A stretch of 55,102 bases of DNA from Hippea jasoniae (GCF_000744435.1 NZ_JQLX01000001.1:1-55102); one strand, 5' to 3'; shown: positions 40,937-48,790, counted from the first letter of the stretch. Program-made: numbers and translations. The notes: generated by a model from the letters alone, not told the origin.

Positions 40937-42190
40937 TTAAACATCTGTGATCTCTTTTTCTATTCTTTCAATTTTTTCTCTTAATTCAAAGTTATCCTGA
41001 AGTTCTTTTTCTATCTTTTTGCAGGCATTTATTATGGTTGCGTGGCTTTTTACGCCAAATTTTGCCCTTATTTCGGGTAATGAATTTTTTGTGATTTTTC
41101 TTGTCAGATACATTGCGACTTCCCTTGGAATAAGAATCTCTTTTTTTCTCTTTGGCGATGTTAACTCCTCAACTGTGATACCAAAGTGGCGTGCAACTGT
41201 TTTTTGTATATTTTCAACGGTGAGCATTTTTTCCTTTCTGATAACAATATCCTGAAGCGTGCTTTTTACTAAATTGAGCGTAATCGGTCTTCTCATTATC
41301 GATTTATAGGCGGATATTTTTATTAAGGCGCCTTCTATTTCTCTAACATTTGAGCTTATATTCTGGGCTATGAACTCGATTATCTCTGGTGTAAGGTTTA
41401 GGTTAAACAGCTCTGCCTTTTTTTGTATTATTGCTATACGGGTTTCAAACTCAGGTGGTTGTATATCAACAATTAACCCCCAGCTGAAACGGGATTTTAG
41501 CCTGTTTTCTATGTCGGGTATATCATTTGGTGGCTTGTCGCTTGTTATGACTATCTGTTTCTGATTTTCAAAGAGTGAGTTAAATGTGTGAAAAAACTCC
41601 TCCTCTGTTCTTTCCTTTTTTGAGATAAACTGAATGTCGTCTATTAAAAGACAGTCTAAATTTCTGTATTTGTTTCTAAATTGAGACATTTTTTTGTATT
41701 GAATGGAGTTTATCAGCTCGTTTGTAAACTCCTCACTTGAGATATACAACACCTTTGCTTTGTGATTGTTCTTTTTTATTGCGTTTCCTATGGCATGCAA
41801 GAGATGAGTTTTACCCAAACCGACACCGCCGTAGATAAAAAGCGGATTGTATGCTTTGGCTGGATTTTCACTCACAGCAACACTTGCTGCATAGGCAAGC
41901 TGATTGCTTGGGCCTACCACAAAATTTGAAAAGCTGTAGCGTGGATTTAGGTTGTTTTTCTCCTCCTGTTTTAATATCAGCTCAATCTTTGGTAGCCTGC
42001 CGAAAACCTTTTTTAAGCTTTCTTTAAGCTGGGATTTGTATTTTTCTGTAAGCAGGAGTTTAACATCATCATTTGGTATTGTTAGTGTGATTTTTTGAGG
42101 TGATATAAAAACAGGCTCAATTAAGAGGATCTTTTCTAAATCCTGTGTTTCTATTTTGTCTTTAAAGTCATTTATTACCTCTTTCCACAT
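40937..42190 (-). CDS. dnaA: Chromosomal replication initiator DnaA
   Basis: A 417-residue DnaA. Domain I starts MWKEVINDFKDKIE. The AAA+ domain has NPLFIYGGVGLGKTHLLHAIG (Walker A), here GGVGLGKTHLLHAIG, and CLLIDDIQFISKKERT (Walker B). Domain IV has VARHFGITVEELTSPKRKKE and PREVAMYLTRKITKNSLPEI. The DnaA signature normally read G-[GK]-R-D-H-[ST]-T-V is GVKSHATI here: Arg to Lys, Asp to Ser, the first Thr/Ser to Ala, with His kept. This predicts altered box recognition. The linker domain II is short. A consensus promoter ends 8 bases before the ATG. Confidence 0.96.
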   Translation of the reverse strand: MWKEVINDFKDKIETQDLEKILLIEPVFISPQKITLTIPNDDVKLLLTEKYKSQLKESLKKVFGRLPKIELILKQEEKNNLNPRYSFSNFVVGPSNQLAYAASVAVSENPAKAYNPLFIYGGVGLGKTHLLHAIGNAIKKNNHKAKVLYISSEEFTNELINSIQYKKMSQFRNKYRNLDCLLIDDIQFISKKERTEEEFFHTFNSLFENQKQIVITSDKPPNDIPDIENRLKSRFSWGLIVDIQPPEFETRIAIIQKKAELFNLNLTPEIIEFIAQNISSNVREIEGALIKISAYKSIMRRPITLNLVKSTLQDIVIRKEKMLTVENIQKTVARHFGITVEELTSPKRKKEILIPREVAMYLTRKITKNSLPEIRAKFGVKSHATIINACKKIEKELQDNFELREKIERIEKEITDV

Positions 42191-42198
42191 AGCACTTC

Positions 42199-42227
42199 AT
42201 TATAATAAACCCAAAGAGGATTTTCAA
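42199..42227 (-). promoter_or_regulatory. dnaA promoter, nearly leaderless
   Basis: On the minus strand TTGAAA (42227-42222), a 17-base spacer and TATAAT (42204-42199) make a near-perfect sigma-70 promoter. Only 8 bases separate the -10 from the dnaA ATG, so transcripts would start at or within 1-2 bases of the start codon. No Shine-Dalgarno is present. Confidence 0.65.
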
Positions 42228-42236
42228 TTGCCTAAT

Positions 42237-42265
42237 TTGACTATGGTTTAAATTTTTGATATGGA
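42237..42265 (+). promoter_or_regulatory. Promoter of the cobalamin operon, nearly leaderless
   Basis: TTGACT (42237-42242), a 17-base spacer and TATGGA (42260-42265) lie just upstream of the ATG at 42272, back to back with the dnaA promoter. Six bases separate the -10 from the start codon, so the message would have almost no leader. No cobalamin riboswitch fits in the 81-base gap. Confidence 0.5.
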
Positions 42266-42271
42266 TTTAAT

Positions 42272-42850
42272 ATGAGCCCGCTTGTTAGTGTATCGATATT
42301 TACCTTCTACATTGCACTTGTTGGCTGTCTGTTTTTTAATCACCTTTATAAATCAAAACCTTTGAGGATTTTCGACTGTGGCGGTGCTGTTATTTTAGCT
42401 TTTATTATCGGTCAACTTTTACTTCTAAATAACACGGGTATTAAGGTTTTTTTCTCATCGTTGCCGCTTGCATTTTATTCATACATAAAAAAAGGCGATA
42501 TCGATACACTTAAAAGGGTTGCGGTTTCTGTTGTTTGTTCTCTGCCAGCTTTTTTTATGTTTAAATTAAATCCTGTTTTTCTAATTGCCATACCGTCTTT
42601 TTTTGCTTTTGATCTGCTTGATGATAAAAAAAAGAAGGCGGTTAATGTAATTTTGATTTCGTTTTTTGTTGCCGTTATTTCTCAAAAGCCTTTATTTAAA
42701 ATCTTTCTTGTGTTGTGTGATAGTTATATGGCTGTATTGATAGGCTCTTTATTTGTAGAATTAAAAACACAAAAACAGGCGATGGAGTATTTTGCATACA
42801 GTGTTAGTTTGTTTGCTATTCTTATTTTAGCAGGAGGTTATTATGCTTAA
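42272..42850 (+). CDS. Membrane protein at head of the cobalamin operon
   Basis: A 192-residue very hydrophobic protein with about six membrane segments (around 5-25, 38-55, 60-72, 84-102, 105-118, 130-150 and 172-190). The polar stretches carry the positive charge (YKSKP, KKKKAV). I do not recognise a family. It overlaps cobT by 8 bases and is the first gene of the cobT-cobS-decarboxylase-cobQ-cbiB group. A role in cobamide or precursor transport is a guess from place only. Confidence 0.8.
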   Translation: MSPLVSVSIFTFYIALVGCLFFNHLYKSKPLRIFDCGGAVILAFIIGQLLLLNNTGIKVFFSSLPLAFYSYIKKGDIDTLKRVAVSVVCSLPAFFMFKLNPVFLIAIPSFFAFDLLDDKKKKAVNVILISFFVAVISQKPLFKIFLVLCDSYMAVLIGSLFVELKTQKQAMEYFAYSVSLFAILILAGGYYA

Positions 42851-43907
42851 CAGGATTTTGGATAGTATTACACCTTATAGCGATGAGTATTTAAAAAAGG
42901 CGATTCAGAGGACATCTGAGTTGATTATGCCGCCGAGAGCTGTTGGAATGCTTAACGATATCTCTGAAAAACTCTGTGCAATCCAGTCAACACTTAAACC
43001 TGAGGTTGATAAGAGGGCTGTTTTTGTGTTTGCAGGTGATCACGGTGTTGTGGAGGAAGGCGTTAGTGCATTTCCTGCTGTTGTTACCTGTGAGATGATA
43101 AGGGCTTTTGTAAACGATATTGCGACAATAACGGTGCTTGCACGCCAGAATAATGCAAAGGTTGTTGTTGCAGATGTGGGTAGCAGATGTGATTTTAAAG
43201 AAAAAATTATTGGTAAAAATGAATTTATAATCAAAAAGGTTAAAAACGGTACGGAAAACTTTACAAAACAACCAGCAATGAGCAGACAGGAGGCAGAAAA
43301 ATCGATTGAGACAGGTTTTGAAATAGCCTTAAAATATATCGAATCCCACAATCTTAATATTGTTGCAACAGGTGATATGGGAATTGGCAACACAACACCG
43401 TCAGCTGCCATAGCAAGCGTGATTTTAGACAAAGACCCCACCTTAATTGCTGGAAAAGGCACAGGTATTGATGAAAAGAGATGGCAAAATAAGGTGAATG
43501 TAATAAAACGGGGAATTGAATTAAACAAACCCGACAAAAACGACCCTATAGATGTGTTAAGTAAAGTTGGTGGCATAGAAATAGGAGCTATCGCAGGCGT
43601 TATTTTAGCTGCTGCTTATAAAAAGATTCCTGTAGTTGTTGATGGTTTTATCTCAACTGCCGCTGCATTGATCGCATATGGTTTGTCTAAAAATACGCAC
43701 TACTATATGTTTGCAGGCCATCTATCAGAAGAAAACGGCCATAAATTGATGCTTGAATATTTAAATCTCAAGCCCATTTTGAAGCTTAATATGAGACTTG
43801 GTGAGGGTACAGGGGCAACCCTTGCCATGCATATTATCGATGCTGCAGCCAAAGTAATTAGTGAGGTTGCAACATTCAGTCAGGCTGGTGTATCAAAGGG
43901 TGAATAG
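42843..43907 (+). CDS. cobT: Nicotinate-nucleotide:dimethylbenzimidazole phosphoribosyltransferase
   Basis: A 354-residue CobT, which makes the alpha-ribazole phosphate lower-ligand unit from nicotinate mononucleotide and a base. Typical parts are FAGDHGVVEEGVSAFPAVVT, ATGDMGIGNTTPSAAIASV and the C-terminal MRLGEGTGATLAMHIIDAA, which holds the catalytic Glu. AGGAGG precedes the ATG, which lies inside the end of the membrane protein gene. The enzyme sets the lower base of the cobamide; which base is used cannot be told. Confidence 0.96.
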   Translation: MLNRILDSITPYSDEYLKKAIQRTSELIMPPRAVGMLNDISEKLCAIQSTLKPEVDKRAVFVFAGDHGVVEEGVSAFPAVVTCEMIRAFVNDIATITVLARQNNAKVVVADVGSRCDFKEKIIGKNEFIIKKVKNGTENFTKQPAMSRQEAEKSIETGFEIALKYIESHNLNIVATGDMGIGNTTPSAAIASVILDKDPTLIAGKGTGIDEKRWQNKVNVIKRGIELNKPDKNDPIDVLSKVGGIEIGAIAGVILAAAYKKIPVVVDGFISTAAALIAYGLSKNTHYYMFAGHLSEENGHKLMLEYLNLKPILKLNMRLGEGTGATLAMHIIDAAAKVISEVATFSQAGVSKGE

Positions 43908-44609
43908 ATGAGGGGCTTTTTTTCGGCCCTTTCCTTTTTAACAATAGTAAGGATAAATACAGCGTTTGATGCAAAATCAGCTGTTAGATATTTTCCCCTT
44001 GTTGGTTTGCTAATAGGGCTGGGTGTATATGCCTTGAGTTTTATACACGGCCTTTTTGCCTATCTTGCTGCTGTTTATTGTGTGTTCATTACAAGGGGTC
44101 TGCACCTTGATGGGCTTGCAGACACAAGTGATGCGTTTTTCTCCTTAAGGGATAAAGTTAAGATGCTTGAGATTATGAAGGATAGCCGACTGGGAAGCTT
44201 TGGTGTGCTGGCAATTGTTGTTGTGCTTTTGGGAAGATACGCAGCCTTTTTGCATATAAAAGATTATTTGATGCTTATATTTATTCCATCCTACAGCAGG
44301 TTTGGCTGCATTTATTTAATGAAAAAACTCCCATACGGCAGAAAAACAGGCACTGCCGCACCTTTTTTTAAACAGTTTAACATCACAGATTTTTTAATAG
44401 GCTATGCTATTATTCTATCGAGTTTTTTTGTGATTAAAGGGGTTTTGCCTTTTGTTGTGGCGGGTGTTTTTTTTGTTTACACATTTTTACTGTTTGAGTA
44501 TTTTAAATCTAAAATCGGTGTTATAACAGGCGATATGTTGGGTTTTGCAATAGAAACCACACAGCTTTTACTGCTTTTGGTTGTGGCGATTTATGACCTG
44601 TATGTTTAA
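43908..44609 (+). CDS. cobS: Adenosylcobinamide-GDP ribazoletransferase (cobalamin synthase)
   Basis: A 233-residue integral membrane enzyme joining adenosylcobinamide-GDP to alpha-ribazole. It has FFSALSFLTIVR at the start and the acidic motif FITRGLHLDGLADTSDAFFS, which binds metal, then MKDSRLGSFGVLAIVVVLL and LMKKLPYGRKTG. Length is near the usual 240-250. It starts immediately after the cobT stop and overlaps the next gene by 8 bases. Confidence 0.95.
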   Translation: MRGFFSALSFLTIVRINTAFDAKSAVRYFPLVGLLIGLGVYALSFIHGLFAYLAAVYCVFITRGLHLDGLADTSDAFFSLRDKVKMLEIMKDSRLGSFGVLAIVVVLLGRYAAFLHIKDYLMLIFIPSYSRFGCIYLMKKLPYGRKTGTAAPFFKQFNITDFLIGYAIILSSFFVIKGVLPFVVAGVFFVYTFLLFEYFKSKIGVITGDMLGFAIETTQLLLLLVVAIYDLYV

Positions 44610-45630
44610 ACATGGCGGTAATATTTTCTATTGGGCGGATAAGCTTAATAAAGACGCCAAAGAAATTATTGATTTAAGCAGTAATGTATTTGACGGCGAT
44701 ATTGTTATACCTGATAGCGATGACTTAAAATTTTATACTCAACATCTGCCCACTGAGGATGGTTTTTTGTTAAAGAAGCGCTTATCCAGCCTTTGCGGTA
44801 TAGATGAGAAATTTATCTTTGTAGATAGCGGCACATCGCCTATTATCAAGTCGATCTGTGAAATGTTTGCATATAAGAAGGCTTTGATTTTTGATCCTAC
44901 CTATATAGAGTATGCAAGGTTTTGTGAGCTTTATGGCTTGGATATAAAGCATTTTGTGGCAGAAGAGGAGAATGGTTTTGAGTTTGAAATAGACAAGGCA
45001 AGGCTTGATGGTGTAGATCTGTGTTTCATCTGCAACCCAAACAATCCCACAGGAGGAGTTATAAAAAAAGAGGAGATACTGAAACTTGCTGGTAGTTTCA
45101 AAAAAACCACTTTTGTTGTAGATGAAGCGTATATTGATTTTTACAGCAATAGAGAAACGCTGCTTGGCAGTGATATGGATAATATCGTCGTTTTGCGCTC
45201 TTTATCCAAGTTTTACTCACTTGCAGGCATTAGGGTGGGCTGGGCATATACTAAAAACAAAGTTATTTTAGAAAAACTCAACAGAATTGCTCTGCCATGG
45301 AGAATCTCATCTATTTCATGTATAATTGCTTTGAAGAATTTAGATGTAAACAGAAAGGCTATTGTTGATGAGGTAGACAAAAACCGCGCATATTTAATGG
45401 AAGGCTTGAAGCGGTTTGGTTTTATCAAGGTTTTTAGCAGCAATGTCAATTTTTTGCTTATAAAATTAAACAGTTTAGATGGCAAAATGCTTGAGTCGTT
45501 TCTTATAAAAAAGGGTATTTTAATCAGGGTTTGTGATAATTTTTATTCGTTAAGCAAAGATTTTATCAGAATTTCGATAAAAAAAAGGCATAAGCTTGAT
45601 AGATTACTTGAGGCTTTGGAAGAGTTATGA
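44602..45630 (+). CDS. cobD: Threonine-phosphate decarboxylase-like PLP enzyme
   Basis: A 342-residue fold-type I PLP enzyme related to HisC. It starts MFKHGGNIFYWADKLN, the typical CobD/CobC opening. It has CNPNNPTGGVIKKEE, VVDEAYIDFYS and LRSLSKFYSLAGIRVGWAY, where the Lys of SLSKF binds PLP. CobD makes aminopropanol phosphate, which links the corrin ring to the lower ligand. The family and its place in the operon favour CobD over a histidinol-phosphate aminotransferase. I use the ATG at 44602, overlapping cobS by 8 bases; ATG at 44593 is also in frame. Confidence 0.88.
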   Translation: MFKHGGNIFYWADKLNKDAKEIIDLSSNVFDGDIVIPDSDDLKFYTQHLPTEDGFLLKKRLSSLCGIDEKFIFVDSGTSPIIKSICEMFAYKKALIFDPTYIEYARFCELYGLDIKHFVAEEENGFEFEIDKARLDGVDLCFICNPNNPTGGVIKKEEILKLAGSFKKTTFVVDEAYIDFYSNRETLLGSDMDNIVVLRSLSKFYSLAGIRVGWAYTKNKVILEKLNRIALPWRISSISCIIALKNLDVNRKAIVDEVDKNRAYLMEGLKRFGFIKVFSSNVNFLLIKLNSLDGKMLESFLIKKGILIRVCDNFYSLSKDFIRISIKKRHKLDRLLEALEEL

Positions 45631-47015
45631 AAAAGGAGATAATGTTTTGTGGAACTGCAAGCGGTGTTGGAAAAACGCTTTTGGCTGCAGGTTTTTGCAG
45701 GCTTTTAGCCAGAAGAGGATTAAAAGTTGCGCCGTTTAAGGCTCAAAATATGTCTTTAAATAGCATTGTAACAAAAAACGGTGAGGAGATAAGTATAGCC
45801 CAGGCGCTTCAGGCTTTTGCAGCTTTTGTTGAGCCTGATGTTAGAATGAATCCAATTTTGATAAAACCGGATAGCGGCAAATCCTACATTATTCGCATGG
45901 GTAGATTTTTTAAGACCGTATCTTATAAGGAGTATTACACCTACTTCGATGAACATTTTAAGATAGCAAAGCAGGCTTTTGATTCTTTGAAAGAGGAGTT
46001 TGATTATGTTGTTTTAGAGGGTGCTGGCTCACCTGCTGAGATAAACCTACAGCAGTTTGATTTTGTCAATATGAAAATGGCCGATTATGCAGGCGCCAAT
46101 GTTTTTGTTGTTGGTGATATAGACAGAGGCGGCGTATTTGCTCACTTAAAAGGCACATACGATTTGATTGAGGATAGATATAAACATCTCGTTAAAGGTT
46201 TTATTATCAACAAATTTAGAGGCGATATTGAGCTTTTGAAGCCTGCTTTTGATAGGTTTAAAGAGTTTGTGGATGTTAAAATAATCGGTGTTGTTCCTTA
46301 TCTTGATATAACACTTGAGGATGAGGATTCCCTATCGCTCAATCAAAAATCATCAGGCAAAATTAAGCTGTGCATTATCAGGCTTCCTCACATGTCAAAT
46401 TTTAGCGATTTTTTGGCGTTTAACTACCTTAAAGATGTGTCTGTTTGTTATATAAATAGCCCTCAACAGTTAGAAGATTGTGATGCTGTTATTATACCGG
46501 GTAGCAAAAATCCTCTGTTTGACCTTGAGTTTTTAAAAAAGCAAAAGTTAGTCGATGCAATAGTGAAGCTAAAAGGACACCTGCCTATTGTGGGTATCTG
46601 CGGCGGTTTTCAGCTGCTTGGAAAAACCATTTCTAATAAAAGGGCATTGGGTTTGCTTGAGATGGATACGCAGTTTTTAGACAGTAAGGTGCTTGTGAGA
46701 AAACGGTATGAAACACTTGAGGATTTTGGATGCAAGGTTGTTGAGGGATATGAGATTCATCATGGGGTTTCTTATCTAAGCGGGGCAAAAAATCTGCTTA
46801 AAGACGATGGTGTGTGTGTATTTGATGAAAAGAATAAGATTATTGGCACATATCTGCATGGATTTTTCTCAAACAGCTGTGTTTTAAAGTGGTTTTTTTC
46901 ATTAATAGGAAAAGAAGTGGAAGATTTAGATCTGTTTGAGCAAAAAAATAAACAGCTTGATATGCTTGCAGAAACAATCGAACAATGCATGGATGTTGAG
47001 GCTATAATTGGTTGA
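45627..47015 (+). CDS. cobQ: Cobyric acid synthase
   Basis: A 462-residue glutamine-dependent amidase of CobQ/CbiP type, adding four amide groups to the corrin ring. The N-terminal ATPase part has MFCGTASGVGKTLLAAGF and PFKAQNMSLNS. The middle has VLEGAGSPAEINL and VGDIDRGGVFAHLKGT. The C-terminal amidotransferase domain has the Cys of IVGICGGFQLLGK and the His of GTYLHGFFSN. Length is near the usual 480-500. It overlaps both neighbours (4 and 8 bases). Confidence 0.95.
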   Translation: MKKEIMFCGTASGVGKTLLAAGFCRLLARRGLKVAPFKAQNMSLNSIVTKNGEEISIAQALQAFAAFVEPDVRMNPILIKPDSGKSYIIRMGRFFKTVSYKEYYTYFDEHFKIAKQAFDSLKEEFDYVVLEGAGSPAEINLQQFDFVNMKMADYAGANVFVVGDIDRGGVFAHLKGTYDLIEDRYKHLVKGFIINKFRGDIELLKPAFDRFKEFVDVKIIGVVPYLDITLEDEDSLSLNQKSSGKIKLCIIRLPHMSNFSDFLAFNYLKDVSVCYINSPQQLEDCDAVIIPGSKNPLFDLEFLKKQKLVDAIVKLKGHLPIVGICGGFQLLGKTISNKRALGLLEMDTQFLDSKVLVRKRYETLEDFGCKVVEGYEIHHGVSYLSGAKNLLKDDGVCVFDEKNKIIGTYLHGFFSNSCVLKWFFSLIGKEVEDLDLFEQKNKQLDMLAETIEQCMDVEAIIG

Positions 47016-48006
47016 TTCAGCCTGCAGAGTGGTTTATTTAAATTCAATAGCCTTTTTTGTTGGTTTTGTGCTTGACTGGGTGTTTGGTGAACCGCCTTCT
47101 AAATTTCACCCCGTTGTTATTGTAGGCAAAACTATATCAAAACTTGAGCCCTTATTTTATGCTAAAAACGGTGGTTTTTTGAGTGGCATGTTTTTTGTTT
47201 TGTTTGTGCTTTTACTGTTTTGTTTGCCTGTTTTTGCTATAGAAATTGCGGTTTTAAAAACAAACGACCTTTTTGTGGATCTATTTTACGAGATTGTCTC
47301 TGTTTATCTGTTTTTTTCAAGTATATCTGTAAAAAGCCTAAAAAAGCATGCAATGGATGTGTATTTATATTTAAAAAAAGGCGATCTGGATAAGTCAAAA
47401 GTTTTGTTGAGTTTTATGGTAAGCAGAGACACAGAAACAATGGATGAAAAAAAGGTTATTACTTCAACAGTAGAATCGATTTCTGAAAACTTTGTTGATG
47501 GCATTTTATCGCCTGCGTTGTATTTTATTTTCTTTGGACCTGTGGGTGCGATATTTTTTAAAATTATAAGCACATTCGATTCGATGATAGGTTATAAAAA
47601 TGAAAGATACATGCAGTTTGGCAGATTTGCAGCCATTTTTGATGATGTTTTAAATTTTATTCCTGCCCGCTTAAGTATAGTGTTTATACTTCCTGCTGTT
47701 ATCATAAAGGGCTATCCTGTTGTATCAACACTTGAGTCTTTCAGTAGGTTTAGAAAATCTCACTCAAGCCCTAACTCAGCTCATCCAATGTCTGCGTTTG
47801 CTGGAGCTTTAAGAATCAATCTTGGCGGGAATACAATATACGGCGGTATTCTTGTAAAAAAAACCATAATTGGCAATTTTAACAAAAGGGCTACTGTTGA
47901 GGATATAAGAAGGGCTGTAGATTTAATGCAGGCTTCCTCTTTTGTTGTTTTTTTGTTTGGTCTGGCAGTGTTTTTCAGGCTTTCGTTGAGCTGCGGCTGG
48001 GTTTAA
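47008..48006 (+). CDS. cbiB: Adenosylcobinamide-phosphate synthase CbiB
   Basis: A 332-residue membrane enzyme that joins aminopropanol phosphate to adenosylcobyric acid. It has the family mark DWVFGEPPSKFHPVVIVGK near the N-terminus, TVESISENFVDGILSPALY, and RFGRFAAIFDDVLNFIPAR-like QFGRFAAIFDDVLNFIPAR, then SPNSAHPMSAFAGAL. Several membrane segments are visible. The start used is TTG at 47008, overlapping cobQ by 8 bases; a GTG at 47029 is an alternative. It is the last gene of the operon. Confidence 0.93.
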   Translation: MVDSACRVVYLNSIAFFVGFVLDWVFGEPPSKFHPVVIVGKTISKLEPLFYAKNGGFLSGMFFVLFVLLLFCLPVFAIEIAVLKTNDLFVDLFYEIVSVYLFFSSISVKSLKKHAMDVYLYLKKGDLDKSKVLLSFMVSRDTETMDEKKVITSTVESISENFVDGILSPALYFIFFGPVGAIFFKIISTFDSMIGYKNERYMQFGRFAAIFDDVLNFIPARLSIVFILPAVIIKGYPVVSTLESFSRFRKSHSSPNSAHPMSAFAGALRINLGGNTIYGGILVKKTIIGNFNKRATVEDIRRAVDLMQASSFVVFLFGLAVFFRLSLSCGWV

Positions 48007-48052
48007 AGGAAAATTTTTTCTGTAGAACTTGCCTTTTTTTGAATATCACCCC

Positions 48053-48081
48053 TTGACATTAAAGAAATTATATGATATAAA
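48053..48081 (+). promoter_or_regulatory. Strong promoter of the non-coding repeat unit
   Basis: TTGACA (48053-48058), a 17-base spacer and TATAAA (48076-48081) form a near-consensus sigma-70 promoter. No coding frame follows. Transcription would start at about 48088, right where a base-paired RNA helix begins. Confidence 0.65.
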
Positions 48082-48087
48082 GGCAAT

Positions 48088-48276
48088 GTCTGTAATTGAG
48101 GCAGGTTTGGGAATTGAGAAATTCCTGTTAAAAAGCCTGTTAAAAACTGTTCTTTTACAATGAAATATGGCTGTTTTCTCGTACAGCGGGAAATGTTGTC
48201 GTAAAGCCAATTACAGAAACTTGATAGTAATATTATCAAGGTTGGTTGTTGTCGTGACAGGCTTTTTAGAAGGCCT
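48088..48276 (+). ncRNA. Candidate structured leader RNA
   Basis: No credible coding frame is present, but many inverted repeats are. CTGTAATT-ga-GGC (48090-48102) pairs with GCC-AATTACAG (48206-48216), an 11-bp closing helix starting at the predicted transcript end. Inside it are GGAATT/AATTCC and GCTGT/ACAGC hairpins and an 11-base tandem repeat CCTGTTAAAAA (48124-48134 and 48136-48146). After it come CTTGATA/TATCAAG (48220-48240, 7-base loop) and ACAGGC/GCCTGT (48257-48278), which runs into the first repeat. It may be a CRISPR leader or an independent small RNA. Confidence 0.45.
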
Positions 48277-48444
48277 GTTGCACTATTCCCGCTCCTGAAG
48301 GGAATTATCCGAATACAAATCATTTGAAATCATAGCAATTATAATAGAAATAGTTGCACTATTCCCGCTCCTGAAGGGAATTATCCGACCACCATCTGTC
48401 TTGGGTTTTCCCATTGTAGCTGGTGGTCGGACACTATTCCCGCT
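48277..48444 (+). CRISPR. Minimal orphan CRISPR-like array (two repeats plus a degenerate third)
   Basis: Two identical 36-base repeats lie at 48277-48312 and 48353-48388, starting GTTGCACTATTCCCGC and ending GGGAATTATCCGA. They differ at every edge position checked outside the 36 bases. Each has an internal ATTCCC/GGGAAT hairpin with a 9-base loop. The spacer (48313-48352) is 40 bases. A third copy near 48428 keeps only CACTATTCCCGCT (48432-48444) after a 39-base spacing, as expected of a decayed terminal repeat. A promoter and leader lie on the left and a terminator on the right, giving the orientation. No cas gene is in the window. The second spacer holds a strong inverted repeat, which is atypical. 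Confidence 0.6.
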
Positions 48445-48790
48445 TGTCTGACTATCATGAGTTCTTCAAGGAGATTCTTAAATTGATGCTCAGACTCTTT
48501 TATCGAGTCCTTTCTTTTTTATTTATTCATGAGATACAAATATTCATCTGGCTTGATTGAGCTTAATTTATGTTTTAATAAGTGTTTTTTAGTAGAGGAT
48601 AGATTTTTTAATTGAGTTTAAACAAAAGATTGGTGCTATCTTTCAAAAGAAAATAAGGATAAGAGGTCGATTTTATTAATTGAAGTAAATGTCTAATGTG
48701 TTCTGTAATAAATATTTGATTTGAATGGTTGGGGAATGAAAAACAGGGGGTTTTTAACTATTTAACTTTTAGATTATCAACAAAAGAAGG
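48445..48790. other. Non-coding tail after the repeat unit
   Basis: This stretch of 346 bases has no credible gene. It holds the terminator described separately. The rest (48521-48790) is A/T-rich sequence in which I see no repeat, hairpin of note or RNA signature. Confidence 0.4.
48493..48520 (+). terminator. Rho-independent-like terminator of the repeat unit
   Basis: GACTC (48493-48497), a 7-base loop and GAGTC (48505-48509) are followed by a T-rich tract (48511-48520, nine of ten bases T). The stem is short, so it may be weak. It would end a transcript of about 430 bases from the promoter at 48053. Confidence 0.5.

Noticed and set aside
40738-40944. 68-codon Lys/Asn-rich frame between dnaA and dnaN
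   Set aside because: Its composition is that expected from A-rich spacer DNA; no domain or ribosome site supports it. Its overlap with the dnaA stop keeps it from being fully excluded.
42191-42271. Cobalamin riboswitch before the cob operon
   Set aside because: The gap is only 81 bases, most of it taken by two promoters, too short for the roughly 200-base element.
48257-48278. Terminator formed by ACAGGC/GCCTGT
   Set aside because: No T tract follows the hairpin on either strand, and it runs into the first repeat.
48088-48300. Known housekeeping RNA such as RNase P RNA or SRP RNA
   Set aside because: None of the conserved sequence blocks of these RNAs is visible.
48003-48323. Minus-strand frame of 106 codons across the repeat unit
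   Set aside because: It has no ribosome site, no recognisable domain, and lies opposite the promoter, hairpins and a CRISPR-like repeat that explain the sequence better.
48277-48388. Antitoxin RNA of a type III toxin-antitoxin system
   Set aside because: The 36-base repeats recall ToxI, but those are tandem; here they are 76 bases apart and no toxin gene of the right size follows.
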